64,000 nucleotides of DNA from NCBI GenBank assembly GCA_017561935.1, contig JAFZBE010000041.1, forward strand, positions 41,454 through 105,453. The letters run 5' to 3'. The translations under genes and the position numbers were made by a program. The notes under the pieces were generated by a model. It was not told where the DNA came from. It was given only the letters and a program-made list of their open reading frames with translations, and did no database searches. Below are positions 1 through 10,138 of the stretch, piece by piece. The DNA comes from Bacteroidales bacterium. GTDB lineage: Bacteria > Bacteroidota > Bacteroidia > Bacteroidales > UBA3663. How positions within the stretch are numbered: the first letter of the stretch is position 1; every line of letters starts with the position of its first letter.

Positions 1-994
1 TGAGTGCCAATCGAAGCGTATCGGTGTCACCGATGTGTATCTTGTCGAAGCCGTAGGCTCCATCCTTGCAGGCCCAGCAGATGAGATCGCCTAGACCTGC
101 CTGCATAGAGGTTATGCCGTTGTGGTCGGTATGATGACGGGCGACGGTATAGAACTCGGCATAGTTGTAGATCTTGAATTCCACCGTGGCATCGGCTACG
201 GGATGGCCCTTGGTGTCGAGCACCTGTACGTAACTGCGTGCTACGGGTGCATAGCCGTTGGTGACATCGATTTCAGTGAAACAGGGGTTGCGCTGCATGA
301 CTTCTTCAGGACCGTCGTATTGGCCGAAGACCTTGGTGTGCATCAGCATCGCGCGGGAGGCTGGGGCATTGAACCAACCGAGGTCGAGGACGGGTTCGGG
401 TTCGCAGGCTCCGAGGAAGTGCCAACGTCCATCGGCCCATGCTTCGACCCAGGCATGGTTGTCGTCGGTATGTGCCCAGCGTGGCGTATATACCTGGCGT
501 GCGGGGATGCCGACGCTGCGCAGGGCGGCTACGAGGAAGGTTGATTCCTCACCGCAGCGACCGTAAGCCGTGCGGATGGTGGCCAAAGGCGACGAGGTGC
601 GTTCGTCGGTAGGCTGGTAGGTGACGCGCTCGTGGCACCAATGGTTCACTTCGAGGATGGCATCAGCCATCGAGAGGTCTTTGACGCGTTCTTTTAGTTG
701 ATCGTAGAAAACCATGCGACTGCTGTCGAGATTCTCGTTGTTGACGCGCACGGGGAGGACGAAGTGTCGCCATTCGCGTTCGGGGATGGTCTTGCCCCAC
801 GGCATCTCGCGGCGGGCTTGGAGGGAACAGTCGATGTTCCGAAGCCAGAAGTCGCGGCTGTAATCGACACTGTCGGGCAAGGGCATGGCGGCATAGAGGA
901 AGTCGAGGGCTTCGTCGCGGGTGGTCTGATGGGGAATGGTACTGCAGGCAGAAAGGGCCAGCAGGGCGGTGGCTATGAGGAGGTGGGTTTTCAT
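1..994 (-). CDS. Transglutaminase-like lipoprotein, 3' end outside window
   Basis: The reading frame is open from an ATG at 994 to the left edge, so only the first 331 residues are visible. The N-terminus has a short hydrophobic stretch ending in a lipobox (LLALSACS), so the mature protein is probably a lipoprotein. The transglutaminase-like core shows the catalytic Cys in AYGRCGEES (about residue 147) and the His in DDNHAWVEAW (about 180). The place where the family usually has the catalytic Asp reads FLGACEPEP, so the third residue may be an acid of another kind. A beta-sandwich-like segment follows (VADATVEFKIYNY). The ATG overlaps the cutC stop as ATGA, so the two genes are probably translated together. 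The fold is well supported; the substrate (peptide cleavage or cross-linking) is unknown. Confidence 0.75.
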   Translation of the reverse strand, partial: MKTHLLIATALLALSACSTIPHQTTRDEALDFLYAAMPLPDSVDYSRDFWLRNIDCSLQARREMPWGKTIPEREWRHFVLPVRVNNENLDSSRMVFYDQLKERVKDLSMADAILEVNHWCHERVTYQPTDERTSSPLATIRTAYGRCGEESTFLVAALRSVGIPARQVYTPRWAHTDDNHAWVEAWADGRWHFLGACEPEPVLDLGWFNAPASRAMLMHTKVFGQYDGPEEVMQRNPCFTEIDVTNGYAPVARSYVQVLDTKGHPVADATVEFKIYNYAEFYTVARHHTDHNGITSMQAGLGDLICWACKDGAYGFDKIHIGDTDTLRLAL

Positions 995-1659
995 TGGGTG
1001 ATGGAGACAACTTGGCGAACCAGATGGGGATCGGTGTAGGAAGAGTGCGACAAACGGAAGGAGCCGTGGATCTCGGTGGCACCGGTCGCGTCGAGGATGA
1101 GGCGGGCATTGGCGGGAGTGACGCCGGCACCGGGCATGATGATGATACGGCCGTTGGCCTGGTGGACAAGTTCGCGCAACAGCGGGATGCCCGCTTGGGC
1201 TGTGGGAGCTTGTCCCGAAGTGAGGAGGCGAGTGCAGCCGAGGGCGATGATTTCTTCGAGGGCCAGATGCGGATCGGTGCATCGGTCGAAGGCACGGTGA
1301 AAGGTCACTTGCATACCCTCGGCGGCTTCGATCAAGCGACTACAAGTCGGGACGTCGATGTTTCCATCGGGGGTCAATGCGCCAATCACCACACCATCGG
1401 CACCATATTGTTTGGCAAGGCTGATGTCGTGGAGCATGATTTCGGTTTCGGTGGCATCATAGACAAAATCCCCTTCACGTGGACGGATGAGGACGTGGAG
1501 TTTGATGCCCTCCAGACTGCGCGCTAACTTGATGAGTCCTGCGGAGGGAGTGAGCCCATCGAGGGGAAGGGCCGAACATAATTCGATGCGTTGGGCACCT
1601 CCCAACACAGCAGCTTGGGCGCTCTGGATGTCGCCCGCACAGATTTCAACTATTCTCAT
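991..1659 (-). CDS. cutC: CutC family protein (copper homeostasis family)
   Basis: This 222-residue protein has the CutC TIM-barrel pattern: MRIVEICAGD at the start, GGAQRIELCSAL, a central HVLIRPREGDF, TFHRAFD, a late TSGQA and IMPGAGV. The length matches the family. The frame is open 40 codons further upstream, but ATG 1659 is preferred because it begins exactly at the family's conserved N-terminus and lies 4 bp downstream of a good promoter -7 box. CutC was first linked to copper tolerance, but its enzymatic role is unsettled, so only the family name is firm. The stop codon overlaps the start of the transglutaminase-like lipoprotein gene, suggesting a two-gene operon. Confidence 0.92.
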   Translation of the reverse strand: MRIVEICAGDIQSAQAAVLGGAQRIELCSALPLDGLTPSAGLIKLARSLEGIKLHVLIRPREGDFVYDATETEIMLHDISLAKQYGADGVVIGALTPDGNIDVPTCSRLIEAAEGMQVTFHRAFDRCTDPHLALEEIIALGCTRLLTSGQAPTAQAGIPLLRELVHQANGRIIIMPGAGVTPANARLILDATGATEIHGSFRLSHSSYTDPHLVRQVVSITQ

Positions 1660-1663
1660 GCGG

Positions 1664-1695
1664 CAAAGATACACTTTTCTTGAGGCATCTCCAAA
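1664..1695 (-). promoter_or_regulatory. Promoter for cutC
   Basis: On the minus strand, TTTG (1695-1692), a 20-bp spacer and TATCTTTG (1671-1664) match the Bacteroidetes housekeeping promoter TTTG-N20-TAnnTTTG. The -7 box ends 4 bp before the ATG, so the leader would be very short or absent. Confidence 0.7.
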
Positions 1696-1721
1696 TATTT
1701 GCTCTCTTTTTTTGCACAACA

Positions 1722-1753
1722 TTTGGATATATTGGGAAAAACACTTATTTTTG
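1722..1753 (+). promoter_or_regulatory. Promoter for the sialidase-like gene
   Basis: TTTG at 1722-1725, a 20-bp spacer and TATTTTTG at 1746-1753 match the Bacteroidetes consensus. The following leader (GCAGCG, CATTTCGATAG, AATAACA) resembles the leader of the palindromic elements at 55.9, 56.3 and 61.5 kb. Confidence 0.7.
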
Positions 1754-1782
1754 CAGCGAACATTTCGATAGAATAACATCTT

Positions 1783-3429
1783 ATGAAAACCACAGCTTTC
1801 TTAATCGTTGGTGTCATGTCATCGATGATGGCATACGACGCAATCGCCGATGAGGGTACACAGCGCGACGACACGTTGACCGTTGTGGCATCACAGTTCA
1901 CGGCGGGTGACAACATGAGTGTATGCGACCCCGCTGGAAACAGAATCACATTTCAGTTGAAAGAGCGCGCATTCGTGCCGCAAACGCAGCAGCATGTGCG
2001 TCAGGACAATGCCTTGGCTTTGTTAGGTCCGAGCCTCGACAAACCTTATTATCAGATTCGCATGGCCTTACCTGTCCCTTCGGCCTATACACCTACAGAA
2101 CAGGGCGCGTTGGTGGGGTTGGATGAAGGTGTGTATCATCACATGCATTCAGCAGCGCTTGAAGCGTTGCCTAACGGTGACCTGTTGGCTATCTATTTCA
2201 GCACTCCAATGGGAAAGGCTGAGGCCGACACTTCGACGACTTTCGTGCAATGTCGAAGAAGGGCGGGCAATAACTATTGGGATATGCCTGAGCTCCTTTT
2301 CGACACGAAGGGTGGTAATGACCAGTCGGCCCTGCTCTATCGTGACGGCCAACGCATCTGGTTCTTTGGCGGTGGACGAGGAATGACCGATATGGTGCCG
2401 TTCCGCGTGTGCTACAGCGATGACAATGGAGCCACGTGGACATATAATGTACCCCGATTAGACAAACCTGCCGAGGACTACACGGCCCAGCCCATCAGTA
2501 ATGCCTTCCGCGATCCGGAGGGCAACCTCTATATCGCTATGGATGCAAAGGGTTCGCAGAGCTTCCTATGGCGCAGCAGCGACAATGGGGTGACCTGGCA
2601 CGACATGGGTGGACGTACCGACAGCCGTCATTCAAGCATCGTGCCGCTCGACGAACTTGGGACTTTGCTGAGCATCGGCGGCAAGAACAACGACGTCGAG
2701 GGTTGGAACCCGCAGAACATCTCGCGCGACTGGGGTGCCACATGGGAGAAGGCCACGCCGGGAGTGATACCTCCACTGGGCACAGCGCAACGACCGAACA
2801 TGATTCGCCTGCTGAGCGGCGACCTGCTGGTGGTGACCGATTCGTATATGCACAAGAAGAAGATTGCGCCACCTGCAGGCTGGAAACAGGGCAACGAGTG
2901 CGTGGCAGGTGTTTCGAAGGACAATGGCAAGACGTGGACCTTCAAAATATTGCCGGGCACCTTGCCGCAGCATCATCGCGTGGAACATCCCTCGTTGGGA
3001 TACGTCACCGTGCGCCAGTCGGACAATGGGATGATACATGTGCTTACCACAACCAATTACCCAGGGTTGGAGATTGAGTTCAACGAGGCATGGTTCTGGA
3101 GCGCAGAGGGAGACTTGACATCCGACACGTTCAGACCTGAAAATTTCGGAGAAGGGTGGACGGTGGATCCCGCTACGCATACAGCCGTGTGGACACAGTA
3201 TTGGCCGAATGGACAGAAGCGTGTGGAGAGCACATGGAACATCTGGGCCACGCCACGTGACGGACATCGCCCCTTGTGCGGACGCATCGCAGAAGGCCCT
3301 GCCCGTCATTATGACGAACAGGGCCAGCTGGTGGGCGAATATATGTTCCACAATGGAGTGCTGGTGGGACAGCCAAATCCAGCTGCCGAAGGGAGCACCG
3401 AAGGTGGAATCAAAAACGAGGGACTATAG
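1783..3429 (+). CDS. Secreted sialidase-like (BNR/Asp-box) protein with MORN-like tail
   Basis: The 548-residue protein begins with a probable signal peptide ([20 protein letters not shown]). It contains several Asp-box-like repeats characteristic of six-bladed sialidase folds: [24 protein letters not shown] and SKDNGKTW, spread through the middle of the chain. The C-terminus ([27 protein letters not shown]) resembles a MORN-variant repeat, which is unusual for this fold. Asp-boxes define the fold, not the reaction, and I could not identify a clear arginine triad, so sialidase activity is not established. It has its own promoter, divergent from cutC. Its last six bases overlap the convergent TerB/J-domain gene. 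Confidence 0.75.
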   Translation: MKTTAFLIVGVMSSMMAYDAIADEGTQRDDTLTVVASQFTAGDNMSVCDPAGNRITFQLKERAFVPQTQQHVRQDNALALLGPSLDKPYYQIRMALPVPSAYTPTEQGALVGLDEGVYHHMHSAALEALPNGDLLAIYFSTPMGKAEADTSTTFVQCRRRAGNNYWDMPELLFDTKGGNDQSALLYRDGQRIWFFGGGRGMTDMVPFRVCYSDDNGATWTYNVPRLDKPAEDYTAQPISNAFRDPEGNLYIAMDAKGSQSFLWRSSDNGVTWHDMGGRTDSRHSSIVPLDELGTLLSIGGKNNDVEGWNPQNISRDWGATWEKATPGVIPPLGTAQRPNMIRLLSGDLLVVTDSYMHKKKIAPPAGWKQGNECVAGVSKDNGKTWTFKILPGTLPQHHRVEHPSLGYVTVRQSDNGMIHVLTTTNYPGLEIEFNEAWFWSAEGDLTSDTFRPENFGEGWTVDPATHTAVWTQYWPNGQKRVESTWNIWATPRDGHRPLCGRIAEGPARHYDEQGQLVGEYMFHNGVLVGQPNPAAEGSTEGGIKNEGL

Positions 3430-4239
3430 GCCGCGGGCAGCCCAGATGAGTTCTTTGGCGGCGTTTATTTCCTTGAACTTCTTTTCGGCAGCGGCCTTGA
3501 CGTCGTCGCCGAGTGTAGCTACCTTGTCGGGGTGATACTGTAAGGCCATCTGGCGATAGGCCTTCTTCACTTCGTCGTCGGTGGCTGTGGGTGCTACGCC
3601 CAATACCTTGTAGGCATCTTCGAGCTTGTTTGAACCGAGGTGGAGGAGTTTGTCCACCTCGTCGGTGCTGATCCCGAGCCATCGGGCGATGTCGCGGATG
3701 CGATCGACCTCGACTTGGGCCACCGTGCCGTCGGCCTTGGCGATCTCGCAGAGGAAGGCAATCAGTTGCAGCCGTTCTTCGACCGACATGGCCCCTGCCA
3801 TCTGATTACAGCATTGGAGTATCTGCTGGTTCCACATCGTCGTGCCTATCGACTTGTGTTTTTCAAATAGTCGGAGCAGGATCTCGTTGCCCTGTGTTTC
3901 AGCGGCAGTTCCGAAGTTGTTGCGCAGGGTGCGACGCACGTATTCCATCTCGGAATGCATGATCTTCTGGTCGGCCATGATGATGTGCGACGACAGAAGG
4001 AGCAGCGAGAAGAGGTAGCTGTTGCGTTCGCCTTCCTGCTGCGTGCCACGCTGCGTGTAGGTGGTTCGGTAAGTGCGGTTGCTGCTTGTGCGACCTTGTT
4101 CGAATTCCTTTGTTGTGAGATCGGTGCGGTTGCTGATAAGGTCGTCAAAGACGTAGCCAAGTGCGTATCCGGCGATGGCTCCAAAGGGGCCTCCAGAGAG
4201 CAAGCCGAGGAAGGCGCCTATCCATTTTGCGAATGCCAT
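3424..4239 (-). CDS. TerB and J-domain protein (DjlA-like)
   Basis: The 271-residue protein starts with a glycine-rich hydrophobic segment ([20 protein letters not shown]) like the N-terminus of DjlA. A TerB-like helical domain follows at about residues 80-190. A C-terminal J domain from about residue 205 contains the HPD motif in LQYHPDKV and ends in the usual [10 protein letters not shown] helix. J domains stimulate DnaK ATPase, and the TerB/DjlA arrangement suggests a membrane-associated co-chaperone. The gene lies 12 bp after the start of the preceding minus-strand secreted repeat protein and overlaps the convergent sialidase-like gene by 6 bp. Confidence 0.88.
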   Translation of the reverse strand: MAFAKWIGAFLGLLSGGPFGAIAGYALGYVFDDLISNRTDLTTKEFEQGRTSSNRTYRTTYTQRGTQQEGERNSYLFSLLLLSSHIIMADQKIMHSEMEYVRRTLRNNFGTAAETQGNEILLRLFEKHKSIGTTMWNQQILQCCNQMAGAMSVEERLQLIAFLCEIAKADGTVAQVEVDRIRDIARWLGISTDEVDKLLHLGSNKLEDAYKVLGVAPTATDDEVKKAYRQMALQYHPDKVATLGDDVKAAAEKKFKEINAAKELIWAARGL

Positions 4240-4251
4240 GGGGGAATCTTT

Positions 4252-7200
4252 TTACTCAATAATCAGTTTCTTGCCACCCTTGATGTAGATGCCAGCGGGT
4301 AATGTGCTGATGTCGTCGCCGACATACTTGCCGTCGATGGTATAAACCTTCTGGCTGAGTGATGGGTCGTCGGCACGAATGACATGGATGCCGTTGGTGT
4401 ACGGGATGGCATCGGGGATGACCACTTCGGCATTGCCCACACGGTCGATGGCGAGAACGTAGAAGCTATAGGTGGCACCATCGCCGCGAGGTACGTTATA
4501 GAATACCAGATCGGGGAACTGTCCTGCGCAGGTGTAGTCGCCACCGTCCTTCGAGACGAAGAGCTGGTAGCTATCGACACCTGAAGCTGCATCGTAGGAG
4601 TTGCAGTCGATGGCGATGAGCTCGTTGGCTGTGTCGTAGTGTGCCTGTGACATGCTGGTGACGGGCGGCGTGAGGTCGAGTGTGTTGATGTACTCGTTGG
4701 TCTCGATCGGGGTGTTCTTGTCGAAGATGATCTCGGCCTTGTTGCGGATGACAGTGCCATCGCGCAGATCGGGCTTCAGGCTGACAGTGAAGGTGACGAA
4801 GCCCTCACCCTCGGGAGCATTTACGTTGGGTGGCAGCTCGATACCTTCGATGTCCCATGACAGGCGGTTGCCTTCGCGAGCCATCTTCCAGTTGTAGCCC
4901 ACTCCATCGTGGCTTGTGCCGCCGAACTTCACTGAGTTCACGTCGAAAACTTCCTCGTCGAGAACATCGCTGATACGCACACGATAGGCTGCATCGCCAG
5001 CTTCGGCCTTGTTTTCGAACATGATGGTGTAGCTGATGATCTGATCGCCTGCGATGTAGTGCTGGTCGCCCACGCCCTGTGGACCCAGTATCTCGTTGGG
5101 ATCCCACGAGGAAACAATACCGTTGATGGGCTGCTTGCCATCTCTCACTTCGAGGTCGTCCTTGATGTAGCCCAGATCCTTGTAGATCCAGTACCACAGG
5201 CGGCGTCGCAGGTTGGGCACGATGTTCTGCATGATTTCGATTGCGCTACCTACAGCCTTGATTGCTGTGCCGATGACGGGTATCTTGCCGATGCCCTTGA
5301 CGCATGCCGTCTTGATGACCGACTTGGCGGTGTAAGCTGCCACGCCAGGCTTTTCGCCATGATACTGTTCGTAGGTGAGGTTCATGAACTGACGATATTG
5401 CCGCTCCTCCTGATCGTTGAGGGCAAGTACCTCGCCTGCGGTGCGCGAGACGAAGTGGTCGATGCCAAGCTGGTCCTGGACAATGTCCCAGGCGCAATCG
5501 ACGACGAAGCCTATGACGACGGCCGTGGAGATAGGTTCGAAGGCACGAATCCTCTCGGCAACATCTTCGCCAGGACGGACGGGAATGAAGTTGATGTCAC
5601 CCACACCTTCGCTGATAAGGTTGAACGTATAGAACTGCCAGGGGTCGAGACCCGGCACGATGAAGACGGCTGTACCCTCACAGTCCTCGCCCTCGACGAG
5701 TACGCTGTCGGCGGGAAGATAGGTGGTGCCCAAGTCGCCTGGCATCTCGAATCCGATGATGCTGATGTCGTTCGATGCAGAGATGACCAATGCTGCCGGC
5801 ATGGTGCGCACATCGCTCGTATTGCAGATGGTGATCGGGTTGTAGCAAGCCACGCCCTTGCGCACGGTGTTGCGTCCACCGGCAATGACGTGCAGGCCAA
5901 GATAATTGGCATAGATGGGGCCACGTGCTGCCACTTCGGCTTCATCTTCGCCCATTACGATGCTGTAGCCGCCCTGACCGGTATAACGGTTCACCTTTAA
6001 GATAAGGTGGGTGGATTCATCGGTGTTATTGTAGTACGATGTGGTGATACGGCTGCGCTCGACGCGATCGTTCTTGATCCACGAGAGCTTCGGTGAGCCG
6101 TTGTCGTTGTAGGTGCCATCCCAACGATACCAATCGACTGTGCCCATGTTGAGCGAATGGGTAGTGTCGGGACAGATGGTGATGTCGATGATGTCGCGTG
6201 TGTATGTGCCCAGATCGTACCAGTCTTCGGTATTGCGGTCGTTATAATAGAGGAATCCCAAGGTGGTATAGATGGTCTTGCCCTTCTTCAGATCCAGACG
6301 GCCGTCGAACGTGTTGTTGTCGTATTTCTCATGCCAGTAGGGGTTCTTGTTGAAGTGATAGGTGAGGGCATATCCACCTTGTCCGTTGTAGCGGTCCTGA
6401 CGGATGAAGTAGGTGCCTGGAGCAAGGTCGGAAATTGTGAAGATGACGGTGGTGTCCTTGTTGTAGCCGTCCATATCCTTTGCCGTGCGCCACGATATAT
6501 CGGTGCGGTCGTTCTTGAAGGTGTAGAGGTTGAGGCTACCCAGACGCAGCGTGGTCTCGGTGGTGGTAGTGAATACAGCCTCGCCATCGGCAGGTACTTC
6601 GAAACGGTACCAATCGACACCGTCGGTGTTGTTGTAATAATTGTACCCCAGTCGGCCCGGCTGTGTGACGCCAGAAACAATCTCGGTGGCTTTGCTCCAA
6701 TCATTATTGTCGAACGAATCGGGGCCATAAGGACTAGGCGTGAATTCGACCTTCAGTTTATAGCCACCCTGACCGTTGTAGCGGTCTTGACGGATGTAGT
6801 AGGTGCCAGGCGCAACATTGGCAATTGAGAAGACGACAGTGGTATCCTTGTTGTAGCCGTCCATATCCTTTGCCGTGCGCCACGAGACGTCGGTCAGGTC
6901 ATCGCCCTTGTAGGTATGGAGGTTGAGGCTGCCCAAACGCAACGTAGTCTCGGTAGTGGTGGAGAATGTCAGGGTTCCCTCATCGGGGATTACGACCTTG
7001 AACCAGTCTGCACCATCAAGATCATTGTAATAGGTATATCCCAAACGGCCTTGCTGGGTTGTGCCAAGCTTGATTTCGGGAGCCTCCTTCCAATCGTTGT
7101 TGGGCTCTGGGTCCTTCTGATGACTGTTGGCATTGAAGGTGTATTTCAATGTGTAAGTGCCGTAGCCATTGTAGCGATCGAGGCGCAGGAAATATGTGCC

Positions 7201-8301
7201 GGCAGCGCAATTGACGATAGTGAATGTGACAGTGGTGTCCTTGCCGTATCCGTCCATGTCCTTGGCGGTGCGCCATGAAATGTCGGTCTGGTCGTTCTTG
7301 TAGGTATGGAGGTTAAGGCTGCCCAGGCGCAGGGTGGTTTCGGACGAAGTGGTGAAAATCACCGTTCCTTCGTCGGGCACTACGATCTTGTACCAATCGA
7401 CAACATCGGTCGAGTTCTGGTAGTCATAGCCCAGCTGTCCGCTTACCGAGGGTCCGGCATTCAGTTCGATGGCCTCCTGCCATGTGCCATTGGGCTCGGG
7501 ATCGGCGGTGAGGCTATGCGAGGTGAAGTAATAGGTCAGCTGGTAGCCGCCCACGCCGTTGTAACGATCCTGACGGAGGAAGTATGTGCCCGCCGACACA
7601 TTGGGGATCTCGAAGACGATTGTGGTATCCTTGCCGTATCCGTCCATGTCCTTGGCGGTGCGCCACGAGACGTCGGAGCCGTCGGCCTTGAGTGTGAAGA
7701 GGTTAATGCTGCCCAGACGCAAGGCTGGGTCACTCTTGGTCTCGATGGTCAGTTTGCCATCTTCGGGCACTTCGAGCTTGAACCAATCGACATTGTCGCG
7801 GTCGTTGTAAAAGAGGTAGCCCATACGTCCCGGCATGGTCACGCCGTCGGTCAACGAGGCGGCTTGTTTCCATGTGTTGTTGGGCTCAGGATCGCTCAAG
7901 CGAGAAGGCTGGTTCAGTACGCAGATGATTTGGAACGTGCCACTTGTGGCATTGTTGGTGGGACTGCCTTTCACCCTCACCTTATAGGTGCCGATACCCA
8001 TGTCGGTGCAGATGAGGATGTAACCGTTATCAACCCACGATGAACCGGTGCGCCAATGGGTTTCACCATCGACCTCGGCATAGAGGTCGAGACCGTCAAG
8101 GCGCACGTTGCTGACAGGAGTGACTGTGATGGTAGCATCGCCCTCAGTCTGCAGGGTAAGGGTGTACCATACTTCCCGCTGTGTTTCTGTGAAACGGGCA
8201 GTCTTCACATCCCCGTTCTCCAGCGTCTGTGCGTTGGATCTGCCAGGCAATGTGAGCGTCAATAGCGCCAGCAATAAAAGGTAGATGTTTCTGGTTTTCA
8301 T
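4252..8301 (-). CDS. Large secreted protein with tandem pre-peptidase-like modules and type IX sorting tail
   Basis: This 1349-residue protein has a clear signal peptide (NIYLLLLALLTLTLPGRSNAQ). It carries about six copies of a beta-sandwich module resembling bacterial pre-peptidase C-terminal domains. Four central copies are nearly identical and share SWRTAKDMDGY and GTYFxRxDRYNG. A helical segment follows at about 880-1010, then a domain with DPNEILGPQG and FENKAEAGDAAYRVRISDVL, as in the conserved repeat domains of Bacteroidetes surface proteins. The tail (VYTIDGKYVG ... AGIYIKGGKKLII) matches type IX C-terminal sorting domains, consistent with the secretion genes downstream. No catalytic motif was recognised; an adhesive or structural role is an inference. 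Confidence 0.85.
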   Translation of the reverse strand: MKTRNIYLLLLALLTLTLPGRSNAQTLENGDVKTARFTETQREVWYTLTLQTEGDATITVTPVSNVRLDGLDLYAEVDGETHWRTGSSWVDNGYILICTDMGIGTYKVRVKGSPTNNATSGTFQIICVLNQPSRLSDPEPNNTWKQAASLTDGVTMPGRMGYLFYNDRDNVDWFKLEVPEDGKLTIETKSDPALRLGSINLFTLKADGSDVSWRTAKDMDGYGKDTTIVFEIPNVSAGTYFLRQDRYNGVGGYQLTYYFTSHSLTADPEPNGTWQEAIELNAGPSVSGQLGYDYQNSTDVVDWYKIVVPDEGTVIFTTSSETTLRLGSLNLHTYKNDQTDISWRTAKDMDGYGKDTTVTFTIVNCAAGTYFLRLDRYNGYGTYTLKYTFNANSHQKDPEPNNDWKEAPEIKLGTTQQGRLGYTYYNDLDGADWFKVVIPDEGTLTFSTTTETTLRLGSLNLHTYKGDDLTDVSWRTAKDMDGYNKDTTVVFSIANVAPGTYYIRQDRYNGQGGYKLKVEFTPSPYGPDSFDNNDWSKATEIVSGVTQPGRLGYNYYNNTDGVDWYRFEVPADGEAVFTTTTETTLRLGSLNLYTFKNDRTDISWRTAKDMDGYNKDTTVIFTISDLAPGTYFIRQDRYNGQGGYALTYHFNKNPYWHEKYDNNTFDGRLDLKKGKTIYTTLGFLYYNDRNTEDWYDLGTYTRDIIDITICPDTTHSLNMGTVDWYRWDGTYNDNGSPKLSWIKNDRVERSRITTSYYNNTDESTHLILKVNRYTGQGGYSIVMGEDEAEVAARGPIYANYLGLHVIAGGRNTVRKGVACYNPITICNTSDVRTMPAALVISASNDISIIGFEMPGDLGTTYLPADSVLVEGEDCEGTAVFIVPGLDPWQFYTFNLISEGVGDINFIPVRPGEDVAERIRAFEPISTAVVIGFVVDCAWDIVQDQLGIDHFVSRTAGEVLALNDQEERQYRQFMNLTYEQYHGEKPGVAAYTAKSVIKTACVKGIGKIPVIGTAIKAVGSAIEIMQNIVPNLRRRLWYWIYKDLGYIKDDLEVRDGKQPINGIVSSWDPNEILGPQGVGDQHYIAGDQIISYTIMFENKAEAGDAAYRVRISDVLDEEVFDVNSVKFGGTSHDGVGYNWKMAREGNRLSWDIEGIELPPNVNAPEGEGFVTFTVSLKPDLRDGTVIRNKAEIIFDKNTPIETNEYINTLDLTPPVTSMSQAHYDTANELIAIDCNSYDAASGVDSYQLFVSKDGGDYTCAGQFPDLVFYNVPRGDGATYSFYVLAIDRVGNAEVVIPDAIPYTNGIHVIRADDPSLSQKVYTIDGKYVGDDISTLPAGIYIKGGKKLIIE
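6310..7890 (-). repeat. Four tandem coding repeats of about 390 bp
   Basis: The sequence CCATRTCCTTKGC recurs at 6471, 6861, 7254 and 7644, giving periods of 390, 393 and 390 bp (130-131 codons). Each period encodes one module of the surface protein. Neighbouring copies share long near-identical stretches, which suggests recent duplication or gene conversion and makes copy number likely to vary between strains. Confidence 0.85.
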
Positions 8302-8329
8302 AATTGTGTTTTTTTTGGTGAAAAGGAAT

Positions 8330-8337
8330 CAAAGATA
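8330..8337 (-). promoter_or_regulatory. -7 box candidate for the secreted repeat protein
   Basis: TATCTTTG on the minus strand fits TAnnTTTG and lies 28 bp upstream of the ATG at 8301. A second match, TATATTTG, is at 8354-8347. Neither has a convincing -33 TTTG at 19-21 bp, so the choice is open. Confidence 0.45.
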
Positions 8338-8389
8338 AAGATGCCGCAAATATAATGAATTTTTTGGAAAAAGGGCGGACTACAAATGA

Positions 8390-8425
8390 AAAAAGACTAA
8401 CAAATTTTGTTTTGTTAGTCTTTTT
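8390..8425 (-). terminator. Intrinsic terminator after the MFS gene
   Basis: A perfect 15-bp inverted repeat (AAAAAGACTAACAAA at 8390-8404, its complement at 8411-8425) with a 6-nt loop. T-runs form on either strand. It sits between the MFS stop (8479) and the start of the next minus-strand gene, so it separates the two units. Confidence 0.85.
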
Positions 8426-8478
8426 AGGAATAAACTGCTTTAAAAAGGACGTTTTGACACGTACACTGAGCAGTTCCG

Positions 8479-10095
8479 TTATGCCTTCACATTGGGCAGT
8501 TCGAGGCCGAGGCCCTTCTTGCGATCGACAGCCTTGAGGATGAGGCCGATGACAAGGGCGGCAACACCGAGGCAGGCGAGCATGATGAGCGGCCATGTAT
8601 AGTCGTACTTGGTGGGGTCGGTCACTCCCTCGTTGGTCATATCAAGAATCTTGCCGATGAGGAGGGGGAAGAGCCACAGGCCGATGTTCTGAATCCAGAA
8701 GATAAGCGCGTAGGCCGAACCGATGATCTTGGGCTCAACAAGCTTGGGTACCGAAGGCCAGAGGGAGGCAGGAACCAGCGAGAACGATGAGCCGAGGACG
8801 AGGATGGTGAGATAGGCTACGATAACGCCGCCTACCTGATTACCTTTGAACTGTGGAAGGATGAAGGCGAAGGTGAGGTGGCAGGCGATGAGGAGCAGCG
8901 AGCCGAGGACGAGCATCGAGGCTGCCTTGCCCTTGTAATCGACATATTTGCCGAGGATGGGGGTGATACCCACGGCAAGAAGCGGGAACACGGCAAAGAT
9001 GGACTCGGCCGACTGGCGCATATAGCCCATGTAGCAATAGGTGATGAGGGCAACGATGGAGATGCAGAGGACTCCGTACTTCGTGTTCTTATTCTTCAGG
9101 AAGTTGAACATGAAGGCTGTGACAGCAACGACAAGCATGATGATGTACTGCACGATGGTGACGGAGGTGGAGGCCCAGAACGAGTCGGCAGGCACCTCGG
9201 TGAAGGTCAGATTGCACTGCAGCATGTTGACCGCATACTTCTGGAACGGGAAGATGGCGGAGTAGTAGAGCACACAGAGCAGGGAGACGAGCCAGAAGCC
9301 CATACTGCTGAGGATCTTGCCGATGTCGCTCACCTTGAATGGATCATCCTTCTCTTCGGCTTCACCAGTCTGTGCGTCGAGTTTCTTGTCCATGAAGAAA
9401 TAGACGACGAACATGATGAGGGCGATGCAGAGGAGCACTACGCCAAATGCTACCGAACGTGACACGTCGATGTGTCCGCCCAGTTTGGCAAAGAAAGGTG
9501 AGAAGATCATGCAGGTGGCAACGCCCAGACGGGCGAGAGCCATCTCGGAACCCATGGCGAGGGCCATCTCACGACCCTTGAACCACTTGACGATACCACG
9601 CGACACGGTGATGCCGCCCATCTCGGCACCGCAGCCGAAGAGCATGAAGCCGCAGGCAGCAACTTTGGCCGATGCCGGCATACCCTCGTAGAAAGGTGAC
9701 ACACCCAACTGCTCGAAGATGGGGATGTGGTTGAGATGGTTGGTGAACCACGTCTCAATGCCGCTGCCCATGAAGCTTTGGCTGACGGCGTAGTATTTGA
9801 TGAGGGCTCCCGTCAGCATGACAGCACCCGAGAGGACAGCAGTGAATCGTACGCCCATCTTGTCGAGGATGATGCCTGCAAAGATGAGGAAGAAGACAAA
9901 GACGTTGAGGAAGGTTTCGGAACCTTGCATGGTGCCGAATGCTGTCGAGTCCCAACCACGCTCGGAGAGCATGAGGTCCTTGATGGGCGAAAGGATGTCC
10001 ATGAAGATGTAGGCACAGAACATGGCCAGTGCCAGCAGGAGCAATGCCGTCCAACGTAGGGCGGCAGAGTCGCGAAGTGTCTTGAATTGAGTCAT
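8479..10095 (-). CDS. Major facilitator superfamily transporter
   Basis: This 538-residue protein has about 12 hydrophobic segments, beginning with WTALLLLALAMFCAYIFMDI. The loop after the second segment (AGIILDKMGVRFTAVLSG) matches the MFS motif between helices 2 and 3. A long cytoplasmic loop with many charged residues (KKLDAQTGEAEEKDDP) splits the two six-helix halves. The substrate cannot be read from the sequence; sugar, organic-acid or nucleoside uptake are all possible. It follows gldN on the same strand after a 43-bp gap and may share its transcript, and it ends before a strong terminator. Confidence 0.85.
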   Translation of the reverse strand: MTQFKTLRDSAALRWTALLLLALAMFCAYIFMDILSPIKDLMLSERGWDSTAFGTMQGSETFLNVFVFFLIFAGIILDKMGVRFTAVLSGAVMLTGALIKYYAVSQSFMGSGIETWFTNHLNHIPIFEQLGVSPFYEGMPASAKVAACGFMLFGCGAEMGGITVSRGIVKWFKGREMALAMGSEMALARLGVATCMIFSPFFAKLGGHIDVSRSVAFGVVLLCIALIMFVVYFFMDKKLDAQTGEAEEKDDPFKVSDIGKILSSMGFWLVSLLCVLYYSAIFPFQKYAVNMLQCNLTFTEVPADSFWASTSVTIVQYIIMLVVAVTAFMFNFLKNKNTKYGVLCISIVALITYCYMGYMRQSAESIFAVFPLLAVGITPILGKYVDYKGKAASMLVLGSLLLIACHLTFAFILPQFKGNQVGGVIVAYLTILVLGSSFSLVPASLWPSVPKLVEPKIIGSAYALIFWIQNIGLWLFPLLIGKILDMTNEGVTDPTKYDYTWPLIMLACLGVAALVIGLILKAVDRKKGLGLELPNVKA

Positions 10096-10138
10096 AGTTT
10101 ATTTATGGGAATGATGTGGCTAATGAGAATAATGGGGC